From Bacteroidota bacterium (GTDB taxonomy: Bacteria > Bacteroidota > Bacteroidia > Chitinophagales > Saprospiraceae), in contig CAUJEY010000192.1 in the NCBI GenBank assembly GCA_963169325.1, positions 1-64,000 of the forward strand: a DNA stretch of 64,000 nt, given 5' to 3'. Made by a program: the position numbers and the translations under genes. Shown here piece by piece: positions 52,794 to 63,715 of this stretch. Every line of letters starts with the position of its first letter. Within the stretch, counting starts at the first letter, position 1. The notes beneath the pieces were generated by a model, which saw nothing but the letters and a program-made list of their open reading frames with translations, was not told the DNA's origin and ran no database searches.

Positions 52794-53911
52794 GTGGGTG
52801 GAGTGGTTGAGGGTGAATTGTTGGTTGTTGGTTGCCGGTTGTTGTCGCCGGTTGGCGTAGCGGTATCCTGCGGGTGGGGTTTGGTTTGTTCCACCAGGTT
52901 CCGGACTTCTTCCAATGCCTGCGTGTGGAAGGATTCCGGCGGGGCGCCTTTGGCAAATTTAGCCAGGTCGGCCCAGCGCAGCAGATCCGAGAGTGGCGCC
53001 AGCAGCGTTGCCGGCATATCCGTCCGCATTAGCAGGCGCAGGATTTCGTCGGAGGCCGATTCCAGGGCGGGAATATTGTAGCGCCGTTCGAGGTATTCGC
53101 GCGCAATGTGTGTGAGGTCGGAATAATACGTTTTGATGCGGCCGTTTTGCCAGTGTTGCTGTAGTTCCAGTTCGGCTAATTTGCGCAGCGCCAGTTCATG
53201 CGCCGGCTGGCGGATCGTCCGCTCGCCTTTCAGGCCCGATTTTTTACCACGCGACATCAGCCACCATAAGATCAGGGCGAAAATCAGCAATCCCCCAAAG
53301 ATGATCAAAACCGGTTGCTGGTAATCCCGCCAGTCGACCGGTTCACGTTGGATGTCTTTGATGTCGCGCAGGTCCACCGGATCGTCGGGAGCAGGTGTGG
53401 GCAGTACCCGGAGTTCGAGTGGATTGGTTTGAAGCGTGTCGCCGCCCGGAAAAACGAGGCCGAGCGGGGGCAGGGCGAGTTCTGCCGAGTCGAAAGTAAT
53501 AAACGTTAGATCGTTAGTCCATTGTCCGTTGCGGCTTTGCCAACCCGACTGACGAAGTATATTTTGAGCGGGCAACAGGGGCTCCCAGCTTGAAAAATCG
53601 ATCGTTTCCGGGGCGCCGAACTGTTGTGGAACGGCCAGGTGCAACATGAAGGGGTTGCCGGTTTCAACATAGCCGCTGTCGAAAGACGCCACGGCGTCCG
53701 TTTGGGCGCTTACTTGCAGGCTTAAAAATAGCAGTGCCAGGCTTAAGCCCAGCGCGGGTGTCAAAAAGATTTGAGGGGCAAAACGTGACAAATTTTTCAC
53801 CACGGAGGCACGGAGGCACGGAGTTTTTTCCTCCGTGTCTCCATGCCTCCGTGGTGAATTAAAATAATCTACGGCGGGAAAAACAACCGATGACACCCAT
53901 TTTTCAACCAT
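52790..53911 (-). CDS. DUF4381-like membrane protein of the Bat operon, N-terminus altered
   Basis: A 373-residue product from the ATG at 53911, which overlaps the DUF58 stop by 8 nt. After the first 16 residues (MVEKWVSSVVFPAVDY) the frame runs through a palindromic element (53798-53856) coding NSPRRHGDTEEKTPCLRASV, and only then reaches a signal-peptide-like helix ending LLFLSLQVSAQ (mature start TDAVASFDSGYVETG). A GTG at 53800 would skip most of the insertion. A beta domain, a membrane helix (PVLIIFGGLLIFALILWWLM) and a C-terminal helical domain with YYSDLTHIAREYLERRY match the DUF4381 type. Function is presumably assembly with BatA. Confidence 0.75.
   Translation of the reverse strand: MVEKWVSSVVFPAVDYFNSPRRHGDTEEKTPCLRASVVKNLSRFAPQIFLTPALGLSLALLFLSLQVSAQTDAVASFDSGYVETGNPFMLHLAVPQQFGAPETIDFSSWEPLLPAQNILRQSGWQSRNGQWTNDLTFITFDSAELALPPLGLVFPGGDTLQTNPLELRVLPTPAPDDPVDLRDIKDIQREPVDWRDYQQPVLIIFGGLLIFALILWWLMSRGKKSGLKGERTIRQPAHELALRKLAELELQQHWQNGRIKTYYSDLTHIAREYLERRYNIPALESASDEILRLLMRTDMPATLLAPLSDLLRWADLAKFAKGAPPESFHTQALEEVRNLVEQTKPHPQDTATPTGDNNRQPTTNNSPSTTPPT
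53798..53856. repeat. 26-bp palindromic element (CACCACGGAGG) at the DUF4381-like 5' end
   Basis: CACCACGGAGGCACGGAGG on the left (53798-53823) folds on the complementary CCTCCGTGTCTCCATGCC arm (53830-53856) with two mismatches over a T6 loop. It resembles a CACCACGGAGG repeat recalled from many bacterial genomes, often translated as NSPRRHGDTE. Confidence 0.85.
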
Positions 53912-54788
53912 GTACCACCGTTTTTGCTCGTTTTTCAAAGAAGTGTAGCAACGCCTCCACATAAGACTCGGTAGTTGGAATACTCAAAAAATCAGCCCCG
54001 GCACGCTGGAATAATTCCGTCGTAACGGCCAGCCGTTTTTCAAACCGCCGGGTGTACTGCCGGCGAAAATCGGGATCGGCGGTATCAATCCAGGTCATGG
54101 CGCCGGCTTCTGCATCGGCCACGCGCAACAAGCCTACATCGGGGAGATCGCGCTCGCGGGGGTCCCAGCAATGCAGCCCCACGCAATCGTGCCGCCGGGA
54201 AAATATGCGCAAAGGCGCTTCGTATTTATCGGCAATAAAGTCGGACAGGATAAAACAAACACTTCGTTTGCGTAGCACAAGTCTGGCATATTGCAGGGCG
54301 CCGGCCAAATCGGTGCCGCGGCCGGAGGGAACGATGTTCAGCAATTCCCGGATGATGCGCAGGGTATGTTGCCGGCCTTTTTGGGGGGGAATAAACAACT
54401 CCACGCGGTCGGAAAACAGCAACACGCCCACTTTGTCATTATTTGAAATGGCTGAAAAGGCCAAAACGGCGCAAATTTCGGTCAGCACCTCCTGCTTGGA
54501 CTGCCCGGTAGTGCCGAAAAAAGAAGAGCCGCTGATATCTACCAGGAGTACGACCGACAACTCGCGTTCTTCCTCAAATATTTTGATGTGCGGCTCGCCG
54601 GTGCGGGCCGTCACGTTCCAGTCGATCAGCCGAACGTCGTCGCCGGGCTGGTACACGCGCACCTCGCTGAACGACATGCCCCGGCCCTTAAAGGCGCTGT
54701 GATAGCCGCCGGTAAAAAAATGGCGGCTCAAGCCCCGGGTCTTGATCTCGATCTTACGTACTTTTTTTATCAGTTCGGCGGTATCCAT
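53904..54788 (-). CDS. DUF58 protein of the Bat/MoxR operon
   Basis: A 294-residue cytoplasmic protein. KVRKIEIKTRGLSRHFFTGG at the start and the DUF58 motif GDDVRLIDWNVTAR (49-62) are diagnostic. The second half has a vWA-like fold with VDISGSSFFG at 83-92 and ILSDFIADKYE. DUF58 proteins are usual partners of MoxR and Bat proteins and may bridge the ATPase to its vWA clients. It sits 50 nt after the DUF3298 gene. Confidence 0.9.
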   Translation of the reverse strand: MDTAELIKKVRKIEIKTRGLSRHFFTGGYHSAFKGRGMSFSEVRVYQPGDDVRLIDWNVTARTGEPHIKIFEEERELSVVLLVDISGSSFFGTTGQSKQEVLTEICAVLAFSAISNNDKVGVLLFSDRVELFIPPQKGRQHTLRIIRELLNIVPSGRGTDLAGALQYARLVLRKRSVCFILSDFIADKYEAPLRIFSRRHDCVGLHCWDPRERDLPDVGLLRVADAEAGAMTWIDTADPDFRRQYTRRFEKRLAVTTELFQRAGADFLSIPTTESYVEALLHFFEKRAKTVVHG

Positions 54789-54838
54789 GTTGGAATGCGG
54801 AATTCGGATTGCGGAATAATAGTTCGGGCAATTTCGAA

Positions 54839-56375
<1,537 letters not shown>

Positions 56376-56377
56376 AC

Positions 56378-57373
<996 letters not shown>

Positions 57374-57385
57374 GGGAAAAGGGTG

Positions 57386-57507
57386 ATGCCATCTGTCAGA
57401 CGGCATGGTTAGTGCAAAGGTAATGCCGTCTGGTAGACGGCATGGCACAATTAGTAGGGTAAACGCTATATTTTTTTAATTTTTACACGCCGTCTGACAG
57501 ACGGCGT
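57386..57507. repeat. Three 21-nt palindromes (CCGTCTG-N-AGACGG)
   Basis: Near-identical palindromes ATGCCATCTGTCAGACGGC, ATGCCGTCTGGTAGACGGC and ACGCCGTCTGACAGACGGC start at 57386, 57423 and 57487. They lie between the NlpC stop and the moxR start, so they could be operator sites for the Bat operon or copies of a small repeat. No T run follows on the minus strand. Confidence 0.8.
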
Positions 57508-58028
57508 TACGGGCTGATGACATCCCGCGCACCCAGAATCAGGGGTTTCCAGTATGTGGAGGTGGACACATTTTGGCGGACGACTCCCTGACTGGTCGTA
57601 CTATGGACACATATAATACCATCGCGATTGCGTTCCACGACTAAGGCTACATGCTGAATATCTTTGCTGTTTCGGCCGAAAATGATCAAATCGCCCGGTT
57701 GTACGGCGTTCAGCTTGACCGGTTTGCCCTCTTTTGATTGAGCGGCGGATGCCGGTGAAACGGTCACATCGAATTGTTTGAGCACAAAACTGGTAAATCC
57801 CGAACAATCGAAACCGGTTTTTGGGCTTTTGCCGGCTGGTTTATAGGAGGAACCGATGTATTGCAGGGCGTAGTTGACTACCTCCTGACGCATCTTTTTT
57901 TGCGACATCCCCGCCGTGTCGGGCGGCGGCTTAACGCTTTTTTTAGCAGTGGAACAGCCGGAAAACAGGACGCCGGAAACAATGGTTGACCCAATTAAAA
58001 ACAATAAGGCGGAACGAATGGAAAGCAT
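57507..58028 (-). CDS. NlpC/P60 cysteine peptidase lipoprotein
   Basis: A 173-residue lipoprotein with signal SALLFLIGSTIVSGVLFSGC and lipobox Cys25. The catalytic residues are Cys75 in TGFDCSGFTS, His126 in DIQHVALVVE and a third position at His142 (VHSTT). Such enzymes cleave gamma-D-glutamyl-diaminopimelate bonds in peptidoglycan. QPGDLIIFG before the His is typical. Transcribed before moxR on the same strand but 134 nt away and separated by palindromes. Confidence 0.9.
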   Translation of the reverse strand: MLSIRSALLFLIGSTIVSGVLFSGCSTAKKSVKPPPDTAGMSQKKMRQEVVNYALQYIGSSYKPAGKSPKTGFDCSGFTSFVLKQFDVTVSPASAAQSKEGKPVKLNAVQPGDLIIFGRNSKDIQHVALVVERNRDGIICVHSTTSQGVVRQNVSTSTYWKPLILGARDVISP

Positions 58029-58109
58029 GGCAACAACAGTTATTTTGATTAAATATCCCGCAATAAACGTAGGGCGGGATAAAACCGTACAACCAAATGG
58101 TTAAAATGG

Positions 58110-58322
58110 GTTTGAGGGTTTCTGGTTGGAAGGTTTGAAGGTTTCTGGTTGGAAGGTTTGAGGGTTTCTGGTTGGAAGGTTTGAGGGTTTCTGGTTGGAA
58201 GGTTTGAAGGTTTCTGGTTGGAAGGTTTGAAGGTTTCTGGTTGGAAGGTTACTGGCAAGCGTGCGGTCCAACCCTCAAACCTTCAAACCAGGAACCTTCA
58301 AACCTTCAAACCTTCAAACCCC
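58110..58322. repeat. 23-nt tandem repeat with complementary arm
   Basis: Six exact-length units of GTTTGAGG, GTTTCTGG and TTGGAAG (58110-58247; G/A variation in the first word) are followed by a complementary arm of ACCTTCAAACC words (58266-58322). The array ends 4 nt before the cyclase gene's stop codon. Confidence 0.9.
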
Positions 58323-58325
58323 TTT

Positions 58326-59636
58326 CTATCCAGATATCCCTTCTACATAGTACATATCCAGCCCGACCTTGTTTTTCGTGGCGATTTTACCCCGGTATTC
58401 CCACTTAAATTCCTTTTGCGCCATTGCCTGGGCAGCACCGCTGACGTTGACGCGGCCGGGTTCGCAGGCTTGTTCAAGGCGGGCCGCGGTGTTCACGGTG
58501 TCGCCCAAAATATCGTAGGCAAATTTTTTAACACCAACTACACCCGCCACCACCGGACCGAAATGGATGCCGATACGCGCCTCGAAATAAGAACGGCCGG
58601 TGGCCATACGTTCTGTTTTAAGTTTGTGCAGAAACTCCTGAATGTCGAGCGCTGCATGGATCATATCGGCCGGGTTTTCGTTGCGGTCGGAAAGGCCGCT
58701 GGCGCAGATATAGGCGTCGCCCACCGTTTTGATCTTTTCAATGCGAAAACGTCCGATCAGGGTATCGAAACGGGAGAAACAATGATCCAGTTCTTTTACC
58801 AGCATTTCTGGTTCGAGTCGTTCGGCAGCCTGGGTAAAGTTGACGAAGTCGATAAACATGACGGTAGCGTGTTCGTAGCGCCGGGCGGCAACTTTATTCT
58901 GGATCGTGAGTTCCGCAGCCACGGCCTTGGGCAGAATATTGAGCAATAGTTGTTCGCTGCGGCGGCGTTTCTCCTCGATCATAGCATTTTTTTCCGACAG
59001 CTCGCCCCGCCTCCTGCGGTTTACGCGTTGGCGGAAATAATATAAAATGCTCATCAGCACAATCAGTGCGGCCAAACTGGCCATCCAGATTTGCGAAGCC
59101 CGGTTTTTTTCTGCGGCCAGTTCGGCTTGAACAGCCTCCTGTTTCCGGCGCTGCGCTTCAGCGGCGCGGCGCGCTTTTCCCTGCAGCAACTCCGCCCGCT
59201 CCCGGCTCCAGTTGTATGCTGCCCGGTAGTCGCCTTGTTGGGCCGTTAATTCCTGAAGTTGTTCCACGGCTTGCAGGGCCAGGTCTGGCAGCGCAGATGC
59301 TTTAGCCGCTACCTGTGCCTGGGTGTAATAAGCAACGGCTTCTCGGCTTCGGCCTCGGCGCAGGGCAATATTTCCCCTGAAAAAAACGGCTTCTGCTTCG
59401 AGACCTTTGTTTTGGGTTTCGAGTGCCAAGGCTACCGATTTTTCAGCGTGGGCATCGGCCTGTTCCAGGCTGTCGGCAAACCAGTTTTTTGCCAGTTTGA
59501 AATGAATATCACCTTGCTCTGCCGGGGTGGTCGCATGCAGCAGCCGTGTTTCCAATTCGGATATCGTCTGCGCCGGCAAAGGGCCGGCCACGAGCAGACA
59601 AATGAACAGAATCAGGCTGGCAAGTTGATGCATCAT
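58326..59636 (-). CDS. Class III adenylate/guanylate cyclase with TPR-like N-terminus
   Basis: A 436-residue sensor cyclase. The start at 59636 shares the TAATG overlap with the SPFH gene stop. A signal-like segment (MMHQLASLILFICLLVAGPL) is followed by TPR-like helices (25-160), a coiled coil, a membrane helix (184-202) and a catalytic domain (256-436). Metal ligands are Asp263 in FIDFVNFT and Asp307 in VGDAY; EKIKT supplies the purine-binding Lys, and YDILGDTVNTAARLE supplies Asp, Asn and Arg, a set that favours ATP over GTP. Product is probably cAMP. The helical repeat part likely faces the periplasm. Confidence 0.9.
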   Translation of the reverse strand: MMHQLASLILFICLLVAGPLPAQTISELETRLLHATTPAEQGDIHFKLAKNWFADSLEQADAHAEKSVALALETQNKGLEAEAVFFRGNIALRRGRSREAVAYYTQAQVAAKASALPDLALQAVEQLQELTAQQGDYRAAYNWSRERAELLQGKARRAAEAQRRKQEAVQAELAAEKNRASQIWMASLAALIVLMSILYYFRQRVNRRRRGELSEKNAMIEEKRRRSEQLLLNILPKAVAAELTIQNKVAARRYEHATVMFIDFVNFTQAAERLEPEMLVKELDHCFSRFDTLIGRFRIEKIKTVGDAYICASGLSDRNENPADMIHAALDIQEFLHKLKTERMATGRSYFEARIGIHFGPVVAGVVGVKKFAYDILGDTVNTAARLEQACEPGRVNVSGAAQAMAQKEFKWEYRGKIATKNKVGLDMYYVEGISG

Positions 59637-60571
59637 TAACCGTTCTTGCCTGAATTCAACGTATGCATCTGATTCAGTGCCATCAAATCTTTTAGCGTTT
59701 TTTGCATGCCGTCCACCGAGCCATCGAGAAAAATAACGTTTCCACTGCCGTGTTCGGTAAAGTTTTTCAGCGCTTCCGTCCACATGGAAAACAGGATCAG
59801 CGAGCTGTCCAGCTGCGCATCGCGCATTTCTTTAGCCGCCTGATTCATACCGCGGGCTACTTCTTCGCGGAAAAGAGCCACCGCCTGGCCGCGCATTCTG
59901 GCGGCTTCGCGTTCGGCTTCGGCGGCAATCTTGATGGCGTTGCCTTCAGCCTCGGCGCCTTTTGTTTTGGTGATAAGCAGGGCTTGTCCTTCGTTTTCGG
60001 CGGCGGCTTTCAGGTTGTTGGAGGCCACTACTTTCGACATGGAGCGCAATACCTCCTCATCAAAAGTGATCTCGTTGATTTGTAGGTCGAGCAGGTGAAA
60101 ACCCCAGTCTTCGAGCATGTGGTCCACGTTGGTTTTAACCGCGTCGGTAATTTCGCGGCGCAATCCCAGTATTTCAGCCTGGCGTTTGGTAGCGACATAA
60201 GCGCGAATGCTGCCTTCCACGGTGCGCGACAGGGAAGCCATAAAATCGCGGTCGCTCACAAACTTGAACGCCACTTTTTTAATGGTTTCTTCCTGGCCAT
60301 TCATCACGGCAAAAAGCAGCAGGGAAGTAAAATGCACGTTGGCCTGGTCGATGGTGACGGCCTGAAAATTGAGTTCCACTGCGCGATTCTGGATAGAGAT
60401 GCGCTTGAATACCGATTCGATCAGCGGTATGCGGAAATTCAGGCCCGGGGCAAGGGTACGCTGGTATTTGCCAAAAATGGTGGTAACCGCTACAGTGCCC
60501 TGGGGAACCGTAACAAGACTTAAAAAAACGATCACGATCACGATGGGCAGGAATAAACTGGTCAGGTCCAT
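59636..60571 (-). CDS. SPFH/Band 7 (stomatin-like) membrane protein
   Basis: A 311-residue protein with an N-terminal membrane helix (about 5-22, LFLPIVIVIVFLSLV) and an SPFH domain (23-190: VPQGTVAVTTIFGKYQRTLA, NFRIPLIESVFKRISIQNRA). A coiled-coil tail (190-260, rich in Ala, Glu and Arg: EGNAIKIAAEAEREAARMRG) fits oligomeric stomatin or prohibitin types. No NfeD partner gene is present. Its stop codon overlaps the cyclase start, so the two are coupled and probably cooperate at the membrane. Confidence 0.88.
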   Translation of the reverse strand: MDLTSLFLPIVIVIVFLSLVTVPQGTVAVTTIFGKYQRTLAPGLNFRIPLIESVFKRISIQNRAVELNFQAVTIDQANVHFTSLLLFAVMNGQEETIKKVAFKFVSDRDFMASLSRTVEGSIRAYVATKRQAEILGLRREITDAVKTNVDHMLEDWGFHLLDLQINEITFDEEVLRSMSKVVASNNLKAAAENEGQALLITKTKGAEAEGNAIKIAAEAEREAARMRGQAVALFREEVARGMNQAAKEMRDAQLDSSLILFSMWTEALKNFTEHGSGNVIFLDGSVDGMQKTLKDLMALNQMHTLNSGKNG

Positions 60572-60670
60572 AAGTCAGGAATGTTTGCTTTGGTATGTTT
60601 AAGTTTCGGTGAAAAGGCATTTTCCGGTAATTTCAACAAGAAAGGTTATCGCTTTTTTGTATTTTGTCCG

Positions 60671-60702
60671 TTTGAACTTGTCCCGGCAACTAATTTTGCC
60701 GG
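60671..60702 (+). promoter_or_regulatory. Promoter of the TonB receptor gene with overlapping palindrome
   Basis: TTTG at 60671-60674 precedes TAATTTTG at 60691-60698 (exact TAnnTTTG, spacing 16 nt, a little short). The perfect inverted repeat CCGGCAA-N6-TTGCCGG (60683-60702) covers the -7 box, a normal place for a repressor site. The ATG follows 20 nt later. Confidence 0.4.
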
Positions 60703-60722
60703 CAAAATCGGAAATTTCCACC

Positions 60723-63071
60723 ATGAATTTATACAAATACTTGTTGTTCGTTGGCTTGCTGGCCTTTGCCCGCAGCAGCGATGCGCAGCGGCTGCGCGGA
60801 AGCGTACGCGATGCCGACACCGGCTCGCCCCTGGCCGGCGTCAGTATCAGCCTGGGCACTACGCCCGAAATCAACGAATTAGCCATTACTACGGACGCAA
60901 CCGGTGAGTTTTTCACCGATGCGCTTCGACCCGGATATTATGAGTGTTTTTTCCTTCTGGAAGGTTATGAGCCGCTGCTCGTCCGGGAAATCCGGATCGT
61001 GTCCGGCAAGGAAAAAGTGTTGGATCTGGCCATGCGCCAGTCTTCCACCCCCTTGCCCGATGTGACCATCAAAGCCGCGGCGCCCGACCGGCGCACGCTG
61101 CAGCCGCTGGGCGAAATACCACTCACCCGTGAACAAACGGATCGTTTTCCGGCCACTTTTTTCGACCCCGCCCGGCTGGCCCTTGCCTATCCCGGGGTAG
61201 CCAATACCGACGACCAGGCCAACGGCCTGACCATTCGCGGCAACGGCCCGGCCAGCGCGCGCTGGCGACTCGAAGGCGTGGATGTGGTGAACCCCAACCA
61301 CCTGCCTAATGCCGGCACACTCGGCGACCGGCCCACCACCTCCAGCGGGGGGGTGCTGATGTTTTCGGCCCAATTGCTCGACAATTCCTCGCTGCTCACC
61401 GGCGCTTTCCCGGCCGGCTACGGCGATGCCTTGGGCGGCATCATGGACATGTCCTGGCGGCGCGGCAACCGCGACCACGCTGAATTTACCGTTCAGGCCG
61501 GTCTCATTGGGATCGACCTGGCTGCCGAAGGCCCGTTGGACAAAAAACGCAGGCATTCTTATTTGGCCAACTATCGATACTCCACGGTGGGCCTGCTTGG
61601 GCAAATGGGCATTTCCTTTGGCGGGGAAAAGATCAGTTTCCAGGATTTTTCTTTCAAAATGGATTTTGCCGGCAAAAGAGGCGGGCACTGGTCTGTTTTT
61701 GGCGCAGGCGGATTAAGTGAAAATATTTTTACCCCACCGGCAGACAGCGCCGACGTAGCGGTATATAAAGATTTGTTCAATATTGAATTCAAATCCAGGA
61801 CCCTCATCGCCGGTGTTTCGCACTGGGCACCAATCGGGCGCAATGCCTGGTGGAAAATTTCGGTCGTGTCCTCCGGCCAATCGAATGAACGCCTGACTAC
61901 CGGCGCCGGCATTCGTGAATCAGACGACAGCGACGAAAGCCGGATTGGGGTTTCCGCTACTTTTTTCCGGAAACTGAATGAGCAAAACCGCTTGCAAGCC
62001 GGGCTAAATGGCCAACAGTTGAATTTTACCGGCGGGGCTGCCCGAAATTCAATTGCCGTGTTTGACGGCGATTTGCCCGCCTGGCTGCTCCAACCCTGGG
62101 CTTCCTGGGAATGGACGAGCCGCCAGGGGCAAACCTCGGTACGGCTGGGCATGCATGCCGTGTTTTTCAATACCCGGGGCGAGCGACACGCCGGGGATGC
62201 CAGTGCGGAACCCCGGTTGCTCCTTACGCGGCGTTTCGGCAAAAAAAGCAGCCTGGCACTGGGCTGGGGTCTGCAAAGCCAGCTCGCACCCCTTTGGGTT
62301 TACGCCGACCGCGCGCCGCAATCCAATCTTCCGTACCCCAATCGCGACCTGGGCCTTACCCGTTCGCAACAGGCGAGCCTGCGCTACAGTTGGCAAAGCG
62401 GCGAATACTGGCTGTTCAAATCGGAACTTTTTTATCAGCGGCTCTACCATGTGCCGGTGTCGGCCATCACCAGGGATGCTTTTTCTGTTGTGAATATCAG
62501 TGAAATACAATCGCTTCCATCTTTGTCGGCAAGCGGCGCCGGCGAAAACAAAGGTGTCGAACTCTCCGCTGAACGTTACCTCGACCGCGGCTTGTTTTTG
62601 CTTGCTAATGTAACGCTGTTCGACGCCCGCTACCAGGGCAGCGACGGCGTTTGGCGCGCCTCCCGCTGGAACCTGAGCCATATCGCCAACCTGACCGCAG
62701 GCAAGGAATGGCAACGCGACAGCTGGCCGGATAAAATGCGCGCCTTCGGCGTCAACGGCCGTATCACCTGGGCAGGCGGGCAGCGCTCTGCCCCGGTAGA
62801 TACCGCTGCGTCCGCTGCCGCGCAAACCACGGTGTACGATCTATCCGAAGGCTATGCTGTTCAACAACAGGACTTTATCCGCCTCGACCTGCGGGTGTAC
62901 TGGCGGCGCAATATCGGCGGGCGGCGCAACAGCACCTTTGCGATGGATTTTCAAAATGTGGCGATCCGGAAAAATGTGGCCTACCAGTATTATGATCCGT
63001 ATACGGGAAGCGTGGAGACGAAGGAACAATTGGGCCTGGTGCCGAATTTGAGTTGGCGGCTGGAGTTTTGA
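60723..63071 (+). CDS. TonB-dependent outer-membrane receptor
   Basis: A 782-residue receptor. The start at 60723 gives the signal peptide MNLYKYLLFVGLLAFARSSD; the frame is open upstream to 60609 through promoter DNA. A carboxypeptidase-D-like beta domain (22-95: RGSVRDADTGSPLAGVSISL) precedes the plug (ANGLTIRGNGPASARWRLEG, GGVLMFSAQLLDNSSLLTGA) and a 22-strand-type barrel ending NLSWRLEF. No SusD-like partner follows, so it is probably a siderophore, metal or vitamin receptor rather than a glycan transporter. The last codons are repeated 641 bp downstream (see direct repeats). Confidence 0.88.
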   Translation: MNLYKYLLFVGLLAFARSSDAQRLRGSVRDADTGSPLAGVSISLGTTPEINELAITTDATGEFFTDALRPGYYECFFLLEGYEPLLVREIRIVSGKEKVLDLAMRQSSTPLPDVTIKAAAPDRRTLQPLGEIPLTREQTDRFPATFFDPARLALAYPGVANTDDQANGLTIRGNGPASARWRLEGVDVVNPNHLPNAGTLGDRPTTSSGGVLMFSAQLLDNSSLLTGAFPAGYGDALGGIMDMSWRRGNRDHAEFTVQAGLIGIDLAAEGPLDKKRRHSYLANYRYSTVGLLGQMGISFGGEKISFQDFSFKMDFAGKRGGHWSVFGAGGLSENIFTPPADSADVAVYKDLFNIEFKSRTLIAGVSHWAPIGRNAWWKISVVSSGQSNERLTTGAGIRESDDSDESRIGVSATFFRKLNEQNRLQAGLNGQQLNFTGGAARNSIAVFDGDLPAWLLQPWASWEWTSRQGQTSVRLGMHAVFFNTRGERHAGDASAEPRLLLTRRFGKKSSLALGWGLQSQLAPLWVYADRAPQSNLPYPNRDLGLTRSQQASLRYSWQSGEYWLFKSELFYQRLYHVPVSAITRDAFSVVNISEIQSLPSLSASGAGENKGVELSAERYLDRGLFLLANVTLFDARYQGSDGVWRASRWNLSHIANLTAGKEWQRDSWPDKMRAFGVNGRITWAGGQRSAPVDTAASAAAQTTVYDLSEGYAVQQQDFIRLDLRVYWRRNIGGRRNSTFAMDFQNVAIRKNVAYQYYDPYTGSVETKEQLGLVPNLSWRLEF

Positions 63072-63072
63072 T
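63039..63072. repeat. Left copy of a 34-bp direct repeat
   Basis: Starts GTGCCGAATTTGAGTTGG and runs through the receptor stop codon to 63072. It is identical over 34 bp to 63680-63713. Confidence 0.9.
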
Positions 63073-63302
63073 CAGGCGGCTTGCATCTGCAATACCTCTA
63101 ATTCTGCTCCATTTTGAACAGAGTTTTCTGCTTTTTTGAGCACAGTCCGGGTGGTTTCGGCATCTAAATAATAGGAGGCGCAGTTGTCACAAACTGAGGC
63201 AGGTACATTTTTTATTAAAATAATGGAGGCGTTGCGCTCGAGCGTAACAGTAACCAACCCGGGCTTTAGTTCTCCATGCTTACAAATTGGACAATTCTGC
63301 AT
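63072..63302 (-). CDS. YgiT/MqsA-type zinc-finger antitoxin
   Basis: A 76-residue protein. The start at 63302 gives MQNCPICKHGELKPGLVTVT; the open frame extends to 63392 into the upstream toxin gene. Two Cys pairs, C4-P-I-C7 and C38-D-N-C41, form the zinc site of MqsA-like antitoxins; the DNA-binding HTH domain of full MqsA is missing, so this is the short form. It follows the DUF4258 gene after 4 nt, the toxin-first order of mqsRA. Its stop codon touches the left direct repeat. Confidence 0.85.
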   Translation of the reverse strand: MQNCPICKHGELKPGLVTVTLERNASIILIKNVPASVCDNCASYYLDAETTRTVLKKAENSVQNGAELEVLQMQAA

Positions 63303-63306
63303 AAAC

Positions 63307-63588
63307 TTAAATTTTAGTTTTGAAGTCTGGACTCCACATAGTTGTATCTGGCAGATAAGCCGTGATAATATAACATATTCCCATAGTATCATCCTGACTT
63401 ACAACAACGTGAATTGGCCTACCGTTCACAAAATGTAAAACCAGACTACTAGCGTAAGGTTTATCATAGGGGTAATCATTTATTTTTTCTCCTTCGATAA
63501 TAACTGCTTCTACCTCATCAGCCGTAATACCCCGGCGAAACATTTGAGCAAGGGCATGATTGCTGTATTGGAATGCGGAACAGATCAT
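63307..63588 (-). CDS. DUF4258 protein, probable toxin
   Basis: A 93-residue protein. The start at 63588 gives MICSAFQYSNHALAQMFRRG; the open frame goes back to 63654. SNHALAQMFRRGITADEVEA and the end IHVVVSQDDTMGICYIITAY are the DUF4258 signature, a BECR/RelE-like fold found next to YgiT zinc-finger antitoxins. It may be an mRNA interferase; active-site residues cannot be fixed, though His11, Arg18 and Arg19 are candidates. The pair is the only content of the 641-bp segment between the direct repeats. Confidence 0.8.
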   Translation of the reverse strand: MICSAFQYSNHALAQMFRRGITADEVEAVIIEGEKINDYPYDKPYASSLVLHFVNGRPIHVVVSQDDTMGICYIITAYLPDTTMWSPDFKTKI

Positions 63589-63679
63589 GAGATATTTTTT
63601 ACAAATATACGCTTTCGTTTTAAAACATGCGGTCAAGAGCCAAATATAGGCCATAGGAGCAAAAGGGAAAATTCGTTTT

Positions 63680-63713
63680 GTGCCGAATTTGAGTTGGCGG
63701 CTGGAGTTTTGAT
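63680..63713. repeat. Right copy of a 34-bp direct repeat
   Basis: Exact copy of 63039-63072. It re-creates the last nine codons and stop of the TonB receptor gene out of context, 3 nt before the stop of the right-edge gene, and marks the far end of the toxin-antitoxin cassette. Confidence 0.9.
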
Positions 63714-63715
63714 AC

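Noticed and set aside
58110-58247. Regular 23-nt repeats that could suggest CRISPR
   Set aside because: There are no unique spacers, the units are head to tail, and no cas gene is present.
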